Shown here: piece by piece, positions 63,341 through 64,000 of the stretch | Layout of the letters: every line of letters begins with the position of its first letter | How positions within the stretch are numbered: the first letter of the stretch is position 1 | Assembly: GCF_001307155.1 (NCBI RefSeq) | Contig: NZ_CP012830.1 | Coordinates: 2,039,501-2,103,500 of the forward strand | Reading direction: 5' to 3' | Source of the DNA: Pseudomonas fluorescens | GTDB taxonomy: Bacteria; Pseudomonadota; Gammaproteobacteria; Pseudomonadales; Pseudomonadaceae | DNA length: 64,000 nt | The notes under the pieces: generated by a model | Told to the model about the DNA's origin: nothing | Seen by the model: the letters and a program-made list of their open reading frames with translations, nothing else | Databases searched by the model: none | Position numbers and translations under genes: made by a program

Positions 63341-64000
63341 ATGACCGATTCAGTACGTGCAGACGCTCAGACACTGGGCACCACCGAAGAAGCCAGCGAG
63401 TTCGCCTCCCTGCTGCTGCAAGAATTCAAACCCAAGACCGACCGCGCTCGCGAAGCCGTCGAGACCGCCGTGCGCACCCTGGCCGAACAGGCCCTGGCGC
63501 AGACCGACCTGGTGTCCAACGACGCGATCAAGTCGATCGAGTCGATCATTGCCGCCATCGACGCCAAGCTCACCGCCCAGGTGAATCAGGTCATCCATCA
63601 CCCGGACTTCCAACAGCTGGAAAGCGCCTGGCGTGGCCTGCACTACCTGGTCAACAACACCGAGAGCGACGAGCAGCTCAAGATCCGCGTGCTCAACATC
63701 TCCAAGACCGACCTGCACAAGACCCTGAAGAAATTCAAGGGCACTGCGTGGGACCAGAGCCCGATCTTCAAGAAGATGTACGAGGAAGAATACGGCCAGT
63801 TCGGTGGCGAACCTTACGGTTGCCTCGTGGGCGATTACTACTTCGACCAGTCGCCGCCGGATGTCGAGTTGCTGGGCGAATTGTCGAAAGTCTGCGCCGC
63901 CATGCACTCGCCGTTCATCGCAGCCGCCTCGCCGACCGTGATGGGCATGGGCTCGTGGCAAGAACTGTCGAACCCGCGCGACCTGACCAAGATCTTCACC
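63341..64000 (+). CDS. tssC: TssC (VipB), T6SS sheath large subunit (H1-type), 3' end outside window
   Basis: The first 220 codons are visible. ATG 63341 (MTDSVRADAQTLG) is the likely start; ATG 63335 two codons earlier is nearer the AGGA site and may be used instead. Sheath motifs are VIHHPDFQQLESAWRGLHYLVNN, YGQFGGEPYGCLVGDYYFDQSPPD and MHSPFIAAASPTVMGMGSW. The rest of the H1-type operon (hcp, tssE, F, G, clpV, by analogy) should lie beyond the window. Confidence 0.96.
   Translation, partial: MTDSVRADAQTLGTTEEASEFASLLLQEFKPKTDRAREAVETAVRTLAEQALAQTDLVSNDAIKSIESIIAAIDAKLTAQVNQVIHHPDFQQLESAWRGLHYLVNNTESDEQLKIRVLNISKTDLHKTLKKFKGTAWDQSPIFKKMYEEEYGQFGGEPYGCLVGDYYFDQSPPDVELLGELSKVCAAMHSPFIAAASPTVMGMGSWQELSNPRDLTKIFT

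Overview
The window reads as the chromosome of a Pseudomonas of the P. fluorescens lineage. The basis is the combination of exbB-exbD-tonB, oxyR, recG and an HDOD gene, Pseudomonas-type REP doublets, a DUF6124 gene, and two type VI secretion (T6SS) clusters whose gene orders match HSI-II and HSI-I of P. aeruginosa. GC is high throughout except in the effector/immunity stretches, which are visibly AT-richer.

Layout. 1-1533: end of exbB, then exbD and tonB. 1811-6298: oxyR, recG and a deacylase-like/HDOD gene, all on +. 6545-6928: a small SCP2-like gene on -. 7110-8794: an intact IS1182-family element with 20-bp perfect inverted repeats. 8933-9550: a multi-hairpin leader followed by a DUF6124 gene.

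9663-39692 (all -): an HSI-II-like T6SS operon. Its reading order is tssA-tssB-tssC-tssE-PAAR-DUF6402-immunity-like-tssF-tssG-clpV-sfa-orfX-fha-tssJ-tssK-tssL-tssM-stp-stk, running into vgrG-DUF4123-DUF3304-DUF3304-Tle1 phospholipase-DUF3304. A sigma-54-type promoter lies upstream of tssA, and the cluster encodes its own sigma-54 activator. The secreted payloads are probably the DUF6402 protein (with PAAR) and the DUF2235/Tle1 lipase (with VgrG and the DUF4123 chaperone).

40003-43855: a transposase remnant, then a string of small, AT-richer, membrane or lipoprotein genes on -. They fall into paralogous families and are broken by fragments of the tssF start region. One is a paralogue of the immunity-like gene beside the DUF6402 effector. 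I read the string as fossil immunity cassettes that once sat immediately upstream of tssF.

44063-64000: an HSI-I-like T6SS. tagQ-tagR-tagS-tagT-ppkA-pppA-tagF-tssM-tssL(OmpA)-tssK-tssJ-fha form one series; the transcription order on - is fha to tagQ. tssA-tssB-tssC diverge on + and run off the window. The Tag/PpkA/PppA genes are those of the threonine-phosphorylation control pathway known for the P. aeruginosa H1-T6SS. Having H2-type and H1-type systems back to back with only the immunity array between them is the main architectural feature of the window.
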